DNA of 64,000 bases. It comes from Asterias rubens (Eukaryota; Echinodermata; Asteroidea; Forcipulatida; Asteriidae). Location: positions 11,948,001-12,012,000 of the forward strand of contig NC_047070.1 in assembly GCF_902459465.1 (NCBI RefSeq), read 5' to 3'. The notes beneath the pieces were generated by a model. The model was not told where the DNA came from, searched no databases, and saw only the letters and a program-made list of their open reading frames with translations. The first letter of the stretch is position 1. Each line of letters begins with the position of its first letter. Positions 21,641-31,990 of this stretch are shown here, piece by piece. Made by a program: the position numbers and the translations under genes.

Positions 21641-21699
21641 ATGTCCTCTCAACCAATCAAAATGGAGAAACTGTCTGAGGTATTTATGAACGTATCATA

Positions 21700-22535
21700 A
21701 GGGTCTTCGCCTGGGCATTCTAGAAGTAGGGCACGTACTTCTAGGGCAACTTCGGGCTGCATCGCGAAGACTATGCATACTTAGTTTGCTGCTGTGCTAC
21801 ATGTATGTGCCGTGTTATAAACTGCGCTTCTACTTGAGCAAACAATAATTGCGGGTCATTTGGCAAGAATGGAGGTGGCTTTAAACTAACCGCGAATTGT
21901 GGATGTGGAGGTAATGGTTTGTCTTCACTCTCCGCCATACTTGACTGTAAATTTACTGAATAGGGACAAGAAAATAAATATTGCCAGATTCATTCCAACT
22001 GGTGTTGTAAGACTTGTGTGTCTTTTTCAATGAGCTCACCACTTCCTTTTCAGTGTTGGTTAAGCAGGCCGTCATACAAATGAGAAAAAGGCATTGTGTA
22101 TGAGGTAAAATGACTTGACTAATTTTTACGCCTTCTTGGCTTTCTAACGAAAGTGTGCCATGAAAGTGTTCGAGTGCTAGTACCGAATTGCAATTCAACT
22201 GTTCTGATGCGTGCATTCGCATGGTCTAATAATGAATCAAACTTTCACACAAGAAATAGTGTTAGGAATTTCAGCATTAGACATTGTCACCATTCTGAAG
22301 AAGCTTCTAGCTTATGAGTGAAATGTGACTACTTAATTATATGTAAGTAACACCCTTGGGTTTATAACAACAAATCTTTTAATTCATGATTATATCAACA
22401 ATCAAGATGATGATAGCAAACTGATTTATTGGGCTAAATTTGTTAGGTCGTAATACCAGAGCCCTGAGGTATTCCGTAAGGAACCTTGGCCACAGCCGAA
22501 GCCTCGTCTTGTTTTTTTGATGACCTGAGAACGAT
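21700..22535. other. No recognisable gene
   Basis: I see only a short inverted repeat (AGAAGTA..TACTTCT near 21722-21745) and short frames without family features. Confidence 0.45.
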
Positions 22536-22840
22536 CATAAAAGTAAGACTTAAGATGCAGGTATAGGGGGGGGGGTCCAAAACTCTCTGGCTGTAGATCG
22601 TCTCTAATTTGCTGGATCTTGTTGGTAAAGTAGCCGGAGAACATGGTCACAAGTTCTTTGAGGAATGAATGAATAGGTAGCTTGGGTGTTGGGTTTCCTA
22701 TTCATGAGGTGGTTTGTTATCTGAAATAGGGATTTCTGGTTACCCTGACAGTCGCGGATTTGCCCATGATAGTATTTTGACTTAGCAGCAGTAAAGATAT
22801 GTATATAACCAGTCACACCAAAACCACTACAGCTTGACAT
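22536..22840 (-). pseudogene. LINE fragment, linker upstream of RT
   Basis: The minus-strand translation AKSKYYHGQIRDCQGNQKSL, with FQITNHLMNRK and, in the next frame, FSGYFTNKIQQIRDDL, resembles the linker between endonuclease and RT in CR1/L2-type LINEs. A frame change lies near 22645. No RT palm is present. Confidence 0.6.
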
Positions 22841-23030
22841 ACTTTTATGCCAAGTTTCTTTGATGAAAGAATTCTCACTACTCTTCAGGCACTAGCAGAC
22901 CACAATGACACTCTCATCACTTTGATCAATCACTTTGTGGACATAACACAGGTCAGAAACATACCACCATCACAGTTGCCCTAGCCATCATACAAATCAA
23001 TGCAGAGCCTGATAATGTGAGTTCACTCCA

Positions 23031-24881
23031 GTCATCTTGGTGCAGAAGCTTGCCTCCATTGGGCTAGAAAAGTGTTGTATTGGCCAGGGATGACATGTCA
23101 GATAAAAGACAGTCAATGCGATGCCTGCAAGGAGTTCCTCAACAAACAGCAGAAAGAACCGATGATGTCATACTGGAACGAGGATGGAATATTTTTTCAC
23201 TGCAGACATACTGACTACCTAATAACCGTTGATCACTACAGCAATTTCTGGGAACTTAACAAGCTACAGATACAGGAGCAGAAACCATCATTGAACAAAC
23301 AAATCAACGGTCTTAAGCTCAATAGCAACAAGACTGAATTCCTTTACATATCTTCACGTTTTCGTTCCACAGATCATATATCATTCATTGACTTAGATGG
23401 CACACAGGTTAATTATGTCAGGAAGTGTCGTAATTTGGGTGCAATGTTTGATGATAATTTCACTATGGACAGTTTTGTTTCACAGAAATGCAGATCAGCA
23501 TCTTTTACACTTCACAAAATTGGAAAAATTCGCAATCTGATAGATAAACACACTACTGAACGTTTGATTCATGCTTTTGTAGTGTATCATCTTGATTTTT
23601 GCAATAGCCTCCTTTCTGGGGTTTCGGCTTGTCAAGTGCAGAAGATGCAGGTTGTGCAGAACTCTGCAGCTCGTCTTATTTATCGTATTAGGAAACATAA
23701 ATCTGTGTCTGTTATCCTAAGAGACTTACACTGGCTACCTATTCACTCTCGCATTTCATTCAAAATATGGTTGTCAGCTTATGAATGTTTTTGTGATTTT
23801 GCGCCTCCTTATTTGATAGAGGCTGTTAACATTGTACACACCTTCTAGAAATCTTCATCATAATAAAAACAAGTTGTTTGTTATTCCACCAGTAATGAAC
23901 AAGTCATATGGTGAACGCAGCTTTGCTCACACTGCCTCAACTTTATAGAACAATCTCCCAGAACAACTAAAAAACATTGACTCCATTGTTAAGTTTAAAA
24001 TTGCTTTCAAAACGCACTTATTTAAGATTTAATTAATCCATTTCGTTTGTTACTCAGTACATCTTTTTTGTGTATTATGTTGTGTTTTTCTAAAAAGCGC
24101 TTAGGGACATGTTTTTATTACTATGTGTTATGCGCTATATAAGAATGGTTAATTATTATTTATTATTATTTATACAAAACAACAGTTTTCCAGACATGGC
24201 ATACCAAAGAAGGTTGTCACCGACAATGGTCCTCAGTTAGCCACAGACTAAGATGAATTCATTAGAGATTGGGAGTTCAACCACCAAACATTCTCACCAT
24301 ACCACAGTCAGAGCAATGGAAAAGCCGAATCAGCTGTCAAAATTGCAAAAAACATCATCAAGAAGAAGACCAAAGCAAAACAGGATCTACATCTGGCAAT
24401 TCTAGACTGGCGTAACACACCCGCTGCAAATGGTAGCAGTCCAGTACAGAAACTGATGTCTCGACGAACACGTACCCTACTACCAACAACAGAGGTCTGT
24501 CTTCAACCGAAGATTATCACAGGAGTACCAGAGACCATTAGACACCAGAAACAGAGAGCTAAACAACAGTACGACAAAACAGTTGAACGTCTACCTCAGT
24601 TGCAAATTGGACAGCCACAACATCCAGTGGAAACAAGGTAGATGCGTTGACAGTGATGGCTCTCGTGTATGTCTCATTGATTATGGACAGATTATGGACA
24701 AGTGCTAAGACCCACTCGAGGTGGAGCAACAGCAGCCGCCAGCAGTTTCTACTTTGTATGGTCCACAGGATGAACCAAAAGCCCAACTAACCCAGCAGAG
24801 ATTCCATCGGGCCCGACCAGTGAAATCCAGTCATACTTCATCAAACCATCAAACCACCATCCAAATACAAAGATTTTATCC
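23031..24881 (+). mobile_element. Ty3/gypsy retrotransposon C, integrase remnant
   Basis: The integrase zinc domain is seen at 23031-23140 (HLGAEACLHWARK, YWPGM, C..C). The core start (HTDYLITVDHYSNFWELN) is at about 23210-23265. After a LINE insertion the core resumes at 24175 with the GIPKKVVTDNGPQ motif. The SQSNGKAES glutamate motif follows near 24315. A tail reaches HQKQRAKQQYDK at 24547-24582. Frame changes are present, including one before 23290 and a stop near 24250. The element ends where TTAACCCTTTCA begins. Confidence 0.8.
23315..24174 (+). mobile_element. 5'-truncated LINE inserted in gypsy C integrase
   Basis: The insert begins near INGLKLNSNKTEFLYIS and runs through the RT C-terminal region (KCRNLGAMFDDNF, HWLPIHSRI). 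The final SYGERSFAHTAS segment follows. It ends in a TTATTATTTATTATT tail, typical of CR1/L2-type 3' ends. On either side the gypsy integrase reads on. The open frame at 23072-23848 is therefore a chance fusion of gypsy and LINE codons, not a gene. Confidence 0.8.
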
Positions 24882-25086
24882 TTAACCCTTTCAATACCAT
24901 TGTCAAATTTACTCGACTGTGCAACGCAAGCGCTTCCTTACCTTTGTCGATAAATCTCGAGTCGAGAAATCTCGACCGTGCCCGTGTAGTGCCTCCGTAC
25001 CATTGTCGAGTTTACTTGACAAAAAAGGCCCTGTGTTTGACAGCCTGTATTTATTTTGTTTGGCGCCCTCTGTTGTTTTTTTATAG

Positions 25087-25347
25087 ATGGGTAGCGTGTT
25101 TAGCAAGCTTTACAATTGTTTGTGTTGTGGTAGGGGGTCGCCATTACGATTTTCCGAGAAACGTACACTTCAATATTTCACGCTTCCATATTTTTATACA
25201 AAAATCACCATCATATGGCTGTTCATTACACGGAGATTTTTGCCAATATGTTTGCCTATAGTGACTATACAAAAAGACTTGGAAGTCGATGAAGAATCTA
25301 GTGCAAATTTGACATCAAATCATGATATTTCGTCGCCAGACATGTAG
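25087..25347 (+). pseudogene. Short ORF with MGSVFSK N-terminus
   Basis: The 86-residue frame begins MGSVFSKLYNCLCC, which looks like an N-myristoylation plus palmitoylation signal. A GGTAGGGG donor-like site follows at once. The later part (KDLEVDEESSAN) is acidic. I do not recognise a family. It may be the N-terminal piece of a transposase or just an open stretch. Confidence 0.25.
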
Positions 25348-25533
25348 TCAGATGATGACAGAACCGGACTACAGACCCATACAGTAGCTGGACCGAGCAC
25401 AACACCCATTCAACGAAGTGGGCTTGGGTGTGCATGGCGGGCCTCGACCCATTTGTGCTGGCCGAAGTGACCGTGGTGGCTAAAATCTTTCAAAGCAGAT
25501 AAGATTTTTCAGCAATATTGGCACCCATGTTTC

Positions 25534-25660
25534 CCCACCCCCACAGTAGTGTGGGTGGGTCTACGAGCGAATACTTACCTGTAGAGCGAATACTACAATT
25601 GCATTGTTCTCTATGCCGGCAGGCAAAAAGCTAAGAGTTTTACACACAATAGCGCCCTCA
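25534..25660. repeat. DIRS-1 left terminal repeat
   Basis: It starts CCCCACCCCCACAGTAGTG. It continues with GTCTACGAGCGAATACTTAC, TACAATTGCATTG and CTATGCCGGCAGGC. It is an inverted match to 31240-31324. The second DIRS-1 copy starts with the same sequence at 37771. Confidence 0.85.
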
Positions 25661-25779
25661 AGAGTCCTATCCCCGACGTCCTGTGACATGCGCACCACGT
25701 CGGCGTCCTCTTTTTCGTCAAGCGTTACGCGCCTAAGTACTCAAGAAACCACTCGTATAGTGGGGTAGAAGGGAGGGTG

Positions 25780-25885
25780 CTCTACAGGTAAGTATTCGCT
25801 CGTAGACCCACCCACACTACTGTGGGGTGGGGGTCTACTTCACTCTACTTACCTGTAGAGCGAATACTACAATTGCATAGACTCG
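25780..25885. repeat. DIRS-1 internal complementary region
   Basis: GTATTCGCTCGTAGACCC..CACTACTGTGGGGTGGGG is the complement of the left end. It abuts GTCTACTTCACTCTACTTAC, the complement of the right end. The two ends are thus fused here head to tail, as expected of a template for circle formation. Confidence 0.85.
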
Positions 25886-26252
25886 CACCGAGTTGGCGGT
25901 GGATATACGCAGGCTATGCAGGGGCGTAGGACACGGGGCGTGCCTAAGAACCCCAACGGAGGGCCCTAGCTTGCCCGCCGGTAAGCGGGCGCCAAGGGGC
26001 CAGAGGCGGGCTACACAACAGAGGGCCGGACCATGATTAACAGGTCGGTCCAGGCGCGTGGAACCGCGAGAACGACGCGCGCGGCCCTGAGGGCCCGCAA
26101 ATCATGCGCAAGACCTTAGGGGGGTATCGTCATTATGGGGTAAAAACATAATAGGTACACCTCATTAAATGTCCAATGCACATAGGTAATATATAAATTA
26201 TTACATGTATAAGAGAGGAAAGTGGACTCACCAGTTAGCGTTTCTGGGAAAC

Positions 26253-26990
26253 TTAACTGGCCGTCTTCAGCACTTCTCTCCCGGCTCTGCCGTCTGCCTT
26301 AAGGACATCCTTCAGGTAGAGCTCGCTGAAGGTGTTAGGACACTTCCAGCAGGCGGCTACCCCCCTAACATCATGCGCCCGAATCGCATTCTCGGTCGCC
26401 GGCCAACCGCCCGGCACGTAGCAGATGGCGGTCACGATCCAGCGTGAGATGGTGCACTGTGACGCCAGCCGAAAGGGCGGTGTTGTCGTCACGAACAGCT
26501 TCTGATGGTCCGTACGAAGCGACTTCGTACGATTCAAGTACCACTTTAGTGCCCGGACGGGGCACCACAGTTTGTCCTTCGCCTCTGATGAAAAGGACTT
26601 AATGTCCGGGACAAAAATGTCCGGGGGCGTGAAGGAACTTGACTGGTTCTTGGTTAAAAAGCCGGTCGTGGGGACCAGGCGGACGCCGCCTGGTTCCCAT
26701 CGGATATGTCCGGTCTCTACCGACAGGGCGTGCAGCTCAATCCATAGGCTCGTAGGGAGGCCCTGCTAAGGTTGACAGAACGTTGAACAGGTCCCAAGAC
26801 GGGACGAGTTTGCGTTCTGGGGGACGGGTGACAAACATCCCCTTGATCAACTGGCTAAGGGCCCCATTGTCTGAGACGGAGGAACCGTCTGGGAATCCGG
26901 GGTGGATCGCGGCGATGGCTGACCTGTAATTTCTGACCGTACCGGTCGTCAGGCCACTATCTAGGAGACATACCAGGAAATCCCCCACCT
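26253..26990 (-). pseudogene. DIRS-1 tyrosine recombinase, internally deleted
   Basis: The N-terminal DNA-binding part (GEVGDFLVCLLDSGL, then VRNYRSAIAAIHPGF) is open from 26988 to 26737. It stops at PPYEPMD. The catalytic part continues in another frame from ELHALSVETGH (about 26735), with the IRAHDVRGVAACW box and a terminal SELYLKDV tyrosine. The stretch that normally holds the first catalytic arginine is missing at the junction. This recombinase makes the insertion cut and join for DIRS elements. This copy should be inactive. Confidence 0.75.
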
Positions 26991-26993
26991 CCC

Positions 26994-28973
26994 CTACAGA
27001 AGTATTGGGAGGATGGCGGGATTCCCGGCTACACTATTTAGAGAAATGGCATAGTCGGCTGTTGTATACCTTCCTGGTGGAGGCCCGTCGTCAGGTGAAG
27101 ATCCCCCCAAAGCCGAATGGACCATCCTCGAACTGGGCTGGTACAGGAGATCTGCTTGCCCTGGTAGGATCACCGGACGGTGGACCAGTAACCTGACGAG
27201 TCGTGGGAACCATGGTTGGCGGGGCAAGAACGGGGCTGTGAGAAGGACCCGGCAATCCTCCTGCTCGATCTTGGTCAGAACCCGAGAGACGAGCGAGATG
27301 GGTGGGAACGCATAGTCCCATTGTACTGATAGAGCGTCGATCTTCCACACGTTGGGGTCTGGGCCCCTTGCGCAGTAGAACGGCAACTGGTGGTTCGCAT
27401 GGGAGGCGAACAGGTCCACGTGTGGCTGGTCGATCAAGTGGAAGAGCGACCGAGCCACCTGTGGGAGAAGGGACCACTCCGTGGGGGCAATCCAGCCCCT
27501 TGAGAGAGCGTCGGCTGTGACGTTCTCTACGCCCGGAATGTGGACTGCTGATAGTGCCGTTCCCTGCTGTGTGAAACAGTGGATGACATCCCAGGCCAGT
27601 GCACACAGGCGTCCTGACCGGGTGCCCCCCTGGTGATTGATGTAGGCCACGACTGTGGCGTTGTCGCATCTCACCAGCACTGCACGGCCCCTGACGTCCG
27701 ACTGGAAATGCCATAGTGCGTTGGAGACTGCCAAAATTTCCAGGACGTTGATGTGGGCCGATAGGTGTTCGGAACCCCACACGCCTGCGATTTGACGCGG
27801 GTGAAGGGTTGCCCCCCAGCCGAGGAGTGACGCGTCGGTTGTGACGGTCACCGACGGTGGGGGCGGACGAAAAGCCCGGCCCTGCGAGATGTTCGCATCG
27901 GCTAGCCACCAGCGAAAGTGGGGGACTAGCCAGGGCGTGGTCGGCACCAGGTGGTGGATTTGGTGACGGATGGGCCTGCAAAAGGAGAGCAGGTGAAGTT
28001 GAATGGGCCTCATCCTCAACCTGCAGAAGTCCACCAAATCCACCATGCTGGCCATAAGGCCCAACAGCCTGAGCCAGGCCAGTGCTGGGGCTACCACTGC
28101 CGAGAGGAAGAGAGAAACGCACTGCCGAAGGTTCAGTAGGTGTTCCTCCGAAGGGCGGGCCAATCCCCTGCGCAGGTCGAGGGACGCACCGAGAAAGGTG
28201 GGAACCTGCGAGGGGATAAGGTGGGATTTCTCGGTATTGATTATAAATCGGAGGTTGGAGGTCAGGCGCCAGGTATATTGGAGCGCTGCCTCCATCTCCT
28301 CCCGAGAACGGCCCACGACCAACCAGTCGTCCAGATATACAAATATCATGATGCCCCGCCTACGCAGTGCCGCCCCGATTGTCTTTACAATCCGGGTGAA
28401 CACCCGAGGTGCGGTGGAGAGTCCGAATGGGAGCACCACAAATTCGTACAGGGTATCGTTGTATAGGAAATGTAGGAATTTGTGGTGCTCTGGCCTGACT
28501 GGGACGTGTAGGTACGCGTCCTTCAGGTCGAGACTCGCCGCCCATGCGGGCGTCACTATAGAACTCAGTATAGTCGTGTGCGTCTCCATACGGAAACGCT
28601 TCGGACGGATGAACTTGTTGAGGGGTTTCAAGTTCAAAATCGGGCGCCACACGCCAGCCTCCTTCTTGGGAGTCAAGAAGGTTGACATGAAGCCCGTCTG
28701 AGTCCCAGAACAGGGGATGATACGCACCGCCCCCTTGAGGAGGAGGGCGTTTATTTCCCCCTCGAGGGAGCGGCGCTTTGCTAAGTCGGACGGTACGGGT
28801 GTCGGCCGGCTGAGCATGTCCGACGGGGTGGTCCTCGTAAACTCGAGCGAGTAATCGCGGCCGATTGTTTCGAGGACCCACCGGTCGGAGACCACTTGCC
28901 CCCAGGACCCCAGAAAATTCCGGAGGCGGCCCCCCACGGGTCCATCAGTGGGAGGCCGCTCGGAGTTTGTCAA
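26994..28973 (-). CDS. DIRS-1 reverse transcriptase and RNase H
   Basis: The 659-residue open frame has RT motifs in order. The first are KKEAGVWRPILNLKPLN, SLDLKDAYLHVPV and LPFGLSTAP. The catalytic YLDDWLVV lies at about residue 220. RNase H follows with TTDASLLGWGATLHP, a CDNATVVAYINHQGG segment and VENVTADALSRG. No good ATG lies at its start: the first codon used here is TTG, just past the end of the ORF1 frame. Expression by frameshift or reinitiation from ORF1 is therefore likely. The last ~30 codons read out of frame into the recombinase region. Confidence 0.85.
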   Translation of the reverse strand: MTNSERPPTDGPVGGRLRNFLGSWGQVVSDRWVLETIGRDYSLEFTRTTPSDMLSRPTPVPSDLAKRRSLEGEINALLLKGAVRIIPCSGTQTGFMSTFLTPKKEAGVWRPILNLKPLNKFIRPKRFRMETHTTILSSIVTPAWAASLDLKDAYLHVPVRPEHHKFLHFLYNDTLYEFVVLPFGLSTAPRVFTRIVKTIGAALRRRGIMIFVYLDDWLVVGRSREEMEAALQYTWRLTSNLRFIINTEKSHLIPSQVPTFLGASLDLRRGLARPSEEHLLNLRQCVSLFLSAVVAPALAWLRLLGLMASMVDLVDFCRLRMRPIQLHLLSFCRPIRHQIHHLVPTTPWLVPHFRWWLADANISQGRAFRPPPPSVTVTTDASLLGWGATLHPRQIAGVWGSEHLSAHINVLEILAVSNALWHFQSDVRGRAVLVRCDNATVVAYINHQGGTRSGRLCALAWDVIHCFTQQGTALSAVHIPGVENVTADALSRGWIAPTEWSLLPQVARSLFHLIDQPHVDLFASHANHQLPFYCARGPDPNVWKIDALSVQWDYAFPPISLVSRVLTKIEQEDCRVLLTAPFLPRQPWFPRLVRLLVHRPVILPGQADLLYQPSSRMVHSALGGSSPDDGPPPGRYTTADYAISLNSVAGNPAILPILL

Positions 28974-31048
28974 GTCACTTGCACCACGCCCTGGTATATC
29001 GGGGGGGGGGGCGCTCGGAAACCAAGACCCGACTGGGTGCGTGGTTGGCCAGGTTGAGTTTGTGGGTAACGTGAGCCCGCCGTGTTATCGGCGCGGCCAC
29101 GAAAACTGCTACGGGCTGCCTTTTGTGGGCGGCGACGGGGGATGACGAAGGATAGTTGTTTCCTCGCCTTGTTACCCACGGCCTTAGGCGGGGCACTAGG
29201 CTTTTTCAGATTTATTTTGTCCGTGACTTTGAGGCGCTTTGCTTCAGCCTCCATGGACGTCTGAAATTGCCCGGAAAACTAGTCGACGCCGGTGAGCGGT
29301 AGATCGTCAAGGCGTTTACGCGCCCCGGCTGATGGCAGGAAAAGCGCATCCAGCACATTGGCGCGGCGTGACGTCGTCACCAGGGTCGTAATCTTTGTGA
29401 ATTGGTCGAGGATGGAACAAAGACCATTGTCCAAACAATGAAGGGCCGCAATCATCATGTCCGCCGGCACCATGTTTTCCTCGTCGCACCCCTGCTCCAG
29501 ATATTCTGATAGGAGCAGGAGAAAGGATGTTGTGCGCATACCCATGCGCACTTCGGGCGACGTCCTCCAATTTGCCGCGGATCTTGTCCGCAAACGGGAG
29601 CTTGGAAGACGACGATCCCCTGTCCGTGACCAGCATGTCGGAGGTCGAGTCTGGCAGGACGGGAGTGGCGAAATATTTCTCAAAATCCGCTGGAGGGAAA
29701 CGGTAGTACGGCTCCGTACGTTTGGAGTACGGGTCCATTTCTTCATTCCCAAAACCCCATCCATCTGGTCGCTGCACACCCGATCTAGGGGCATCACCAG
29801 GAAGAGTTTAGTCGCGCCCGTTGCAGGGCCCGCCCTCTTCTTGAATGATTGGCGTTCGTCGGAGGGGGGCTCACAGAACTCTTATCATGTCTCTCTGTAC
29901 CAAGCGTAGCTCGGTCTCGGAGACTGACAACCGTTGGACAACCGTTGGATGGAGCTGACCAACTTGTCCTCCTCATTGGCCGAGTCGGAGGAACGAGATT
30001 ATGAACCGGCATCATCACGGCGCCTGTGGTCGGACTCAAAGGCCGCCGACGGGTGCAGGCTGATGCATGGCGGGCCCCCCTGAGGGGGTCCCCATTGGGT
30101 GGTAGCCACACGCCCCTGAACGTATGGGTTAGCGGGCGGTTGTGGCAAACCCGGGGGGAATCCGGCGCACGGCTAGCCGTGTGGGGGAGTCCCCGTTGGC
30201 CCGGTGCAAGCCACCCATGGCCGTGTTGACTGTGGGGCACCGGTTTGGTGGCCAAGTCAGACGGGCCTTGTCCACTACCCTCGCGACGACCCGTAATTGA
30301 GGCCGCAAGGGTGTGAAATGCTTCCAAAAATACTTCCCTCGAGATCGGGTCCCCACCCTTGTGACGTTTGTCATGGTAGAATCGGAGGCCGGCTGCGGGG
30401 CGGGAATACCCGAGCAGCGGGTAAACCCTGAAGTAGAGGCCGACCCTTCGGAACATAGCGTTCCGACGGGGCCCCAAGGGGTCTGTACCCCGTTGCCAAT
30501 CTCCCTGGCGACCGCCAGCGCCCCGAGCCCGATAGCGCAGGCTGCCTGGTCGGGGCGGCAGTACAAAAGGCCATCCCTGGGCACCGTGGTACTCGCGTGT
30601 GCACTGTGGGGGGCCGGGTGCACCGAGCCGTGGAGAGGTAATTTCTCCGGCTGTGCATACCCTGTACTCAGCCCTGGGCGCACCGAGCCGTGGAGGGGCT
30701 GGCCTGGGATCAATGGGGCGGGCCCCGTATTGGAGTCCCGCTTACCAACTCGTCCCTTCTCGGGTGTCGCCCCGGTACTAGGCGATTTTTTTTGCCTTAC
30801 CGGGGCGTTTCCCCTTTCTGTCGGGCGGATCCCGGCGAAGACGGCGAGACCGTAAGGTCCCCCGCTCGGCCGGTTACTGATCCGTCAGCCCCGGCAGCCG
30901 GCGATGGCTGAGGGGGCTGACTAGAAGATTGCTTTGGCGGCGACGTAATGTCACCGCCGCAATCCCCCGAGGAATAGGGCTGTCTCGGAGGGATGTAGGT
31001 CCCCCCTACGGCGACAAGCCCTGTCCTCCCCGATTTCTTATAACTCAT
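28970..31048 (-). pseudogene. DIRS-1 ORF1 (gag-like), frame-shifted
   Basis: From an ATG at 31048 the minus strand encodes a Pro/Ser/Gly-rich protein with several frame changes, for example near 30800, 30400 and 29780. The best conserved part is at 29279-29700 (SEYLEQGC, LHCLDNGLCS, KRLDDL), which recurs in the second DIRS copy at 53601-53990. The end is basic (KARKQLSFVIPRRRPQKA) and reaches a stop at 28970. It probably packages the RNA. Confidence 0.6.
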
Positions 31049-31199
31049 ATTTAAATCTCACTCTAGAATTTCTCAACAACTCTACTAGAAATTCTCAACA
31101 ACATACAGACTATCCTACTATCGGATATCTGCTGAACTACACTCTTATTAGCTAGCTAAAAGGGGCAAAGAAATCTACTGCAATACGGACGTGGTGCCA

Positions 31200-31324
31200 C
31201 AGGGCGTCGGGGATAGGACTCTTGAGGGCACTATTGTGTGTAAAACTCTTAGCTTTGTGCCTGCCGGCATAGGGAACAATGCAATTGCAGTATTCGCTCT
31301 AAAGGTAAGTAGAGCGAAATAGAC
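31200..31324. repeat. DIRS-1 right terminal repeat
   Basis: It contains GCCGGCATAGGGAACAATGC, AGTATTCGCTC and GTAAGTAGAGCGAAATAGAC, the inverse of the left end apart from its outermost bases. Confidence 0.85.
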
Positions 31325-31672
31325 ACTACAAATTAAAGCTTGTAATCAAACAGGTTATATTGTCTGATCAGTTTCTAAAAACTTTTCATGAGGAAAAATA
31401 GGTAGAAAATCTTGTTATTTTTGTTGAGACAGAAAAACTGAACAATGTTTTTGCCAGAAATCTTGCAAAAAAAGATAATATATACAAATTCGACTCGTAA
31501 AAAGATCATTTCATATGCTACAAGTTGTATGCACAAAGTTTTTCAGCAAAAATATGTCTTCCTGCAAAAAAAATGAAAGGGTTAGGTAGTTTGTCACGTG
31601 AAATTGGACACTAAATATTGTCATGAATTAAAAAAACCAACAAACCAAACATTCCTGAGTCAAGTTAATTTT

Positions 31673-31990
31673 GAATTCATAAATACCTCAGACAGTTTCA
31701 CTATTCCTATTGGTGGAGAGCGCGTCACGTGGGTGTGTATAAACCTTTGTTTATGACCAGTAAAAAATGTTGACACATGGGCGTGACACGCGAGCTTGCA
31801 CCTGTTCTTATAAGACAGTTTCTTCATTCCTATTGGTCGAGAGCAACGGCTGAAACAGTTGTGCCACATCACGCGATACGCACAGAATTCCCTTATAAGG
31901 AGTTGTTTACCCGAGGGCGGCAGAGGGCTTTACCATTTCATAGCTTGATGGGTGTTGTGTTGAAAGAAATCGTTGAACAATTATAATATT
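31673..31990 (+). repeat. R1 dispersed repeat, fullest copy
   Basis: It starts TTCATAAATACCTCAGACAG. Inside are two related blocks, each with a CCTATTGGT (inverted CCAAT) string: TATTGGTGGAGAGCGCG before CACGTG, and TATTGGTCGAGAGC about 130 bp on. It ends in a TTGAACAATTATAA region. It has no protein frame. Copies are at 8361, 20325-21695 and 32528. Confidence 0.8.

Larger units (their letters stand above)
20325..21695 (-). repeat. R1 dispersed repeat, inverted copy split by two MITEs
   Basis: Remove 20366-21154 and 21378-21642 and the remaining sequence matches the reverse complement of the R1 copy at 31673-31990. The matching strings include TTCAATGATTTCTTTCAACA, AGCTATGAAATGGTAA and GAGGTATTTATGAA. 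R1 carries two ATTGG (CCAAT) boxes. Confidence 0.8.
25534..31324 (-). mobile_element. DIRS-1 retrotransposon, copy 1 (5.79 kb)
   Basis: The element lies on the minus strand. Its left end (25534 on) and right end (to 31324) carry inverted terminal repeats sharing TAGAGCGAATACT and CAATTGCATTG. An internal complementary region at 25780-25880 joins complements of both ends, the hallmark of DIRS circular replication. In transcription order it holds a gag-like ORF1 (31048 down to about 28970), RT/RNase H (28973-26994) and a tyrosine recombinase (about 26990-26253). The flanks show no target duplication. ORF1 and the recombinase are damaged. Confidence 0.9.
24886..31581. mobile_element. Possible piggyBac-like remnant split by DIRS-1
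   Basis: TTAA at 24882-24885 is followed by CCCTTTCAATACCATTG. On the far side of the DIRS element a matching inverted end, AATGAAAGGG, is followed by TTAG at 31582. The CCCTTTCA ends plus TTAA fit piggyBac-type elements. Excluding DIRS, about 0.9 kb remains. Inside, an ATG at 25087 opens a short frame with an acidic stretch later on. No transposase core is seen, so this is tentative. Confidence 0.4.

Noticed and set aside
27091-28122. A 343-residue minus-strand ORF
   Set aside because: It is a Pro/Gly/Arg-rich shadow of the DIRS-1 RT/RNase H gene in another frame of the same GC-rich strand.
28003-28701. A 232-residue plus-strand ORF
   Set aside because: It is antisense to the DIRS-1 RT and shows no family features.
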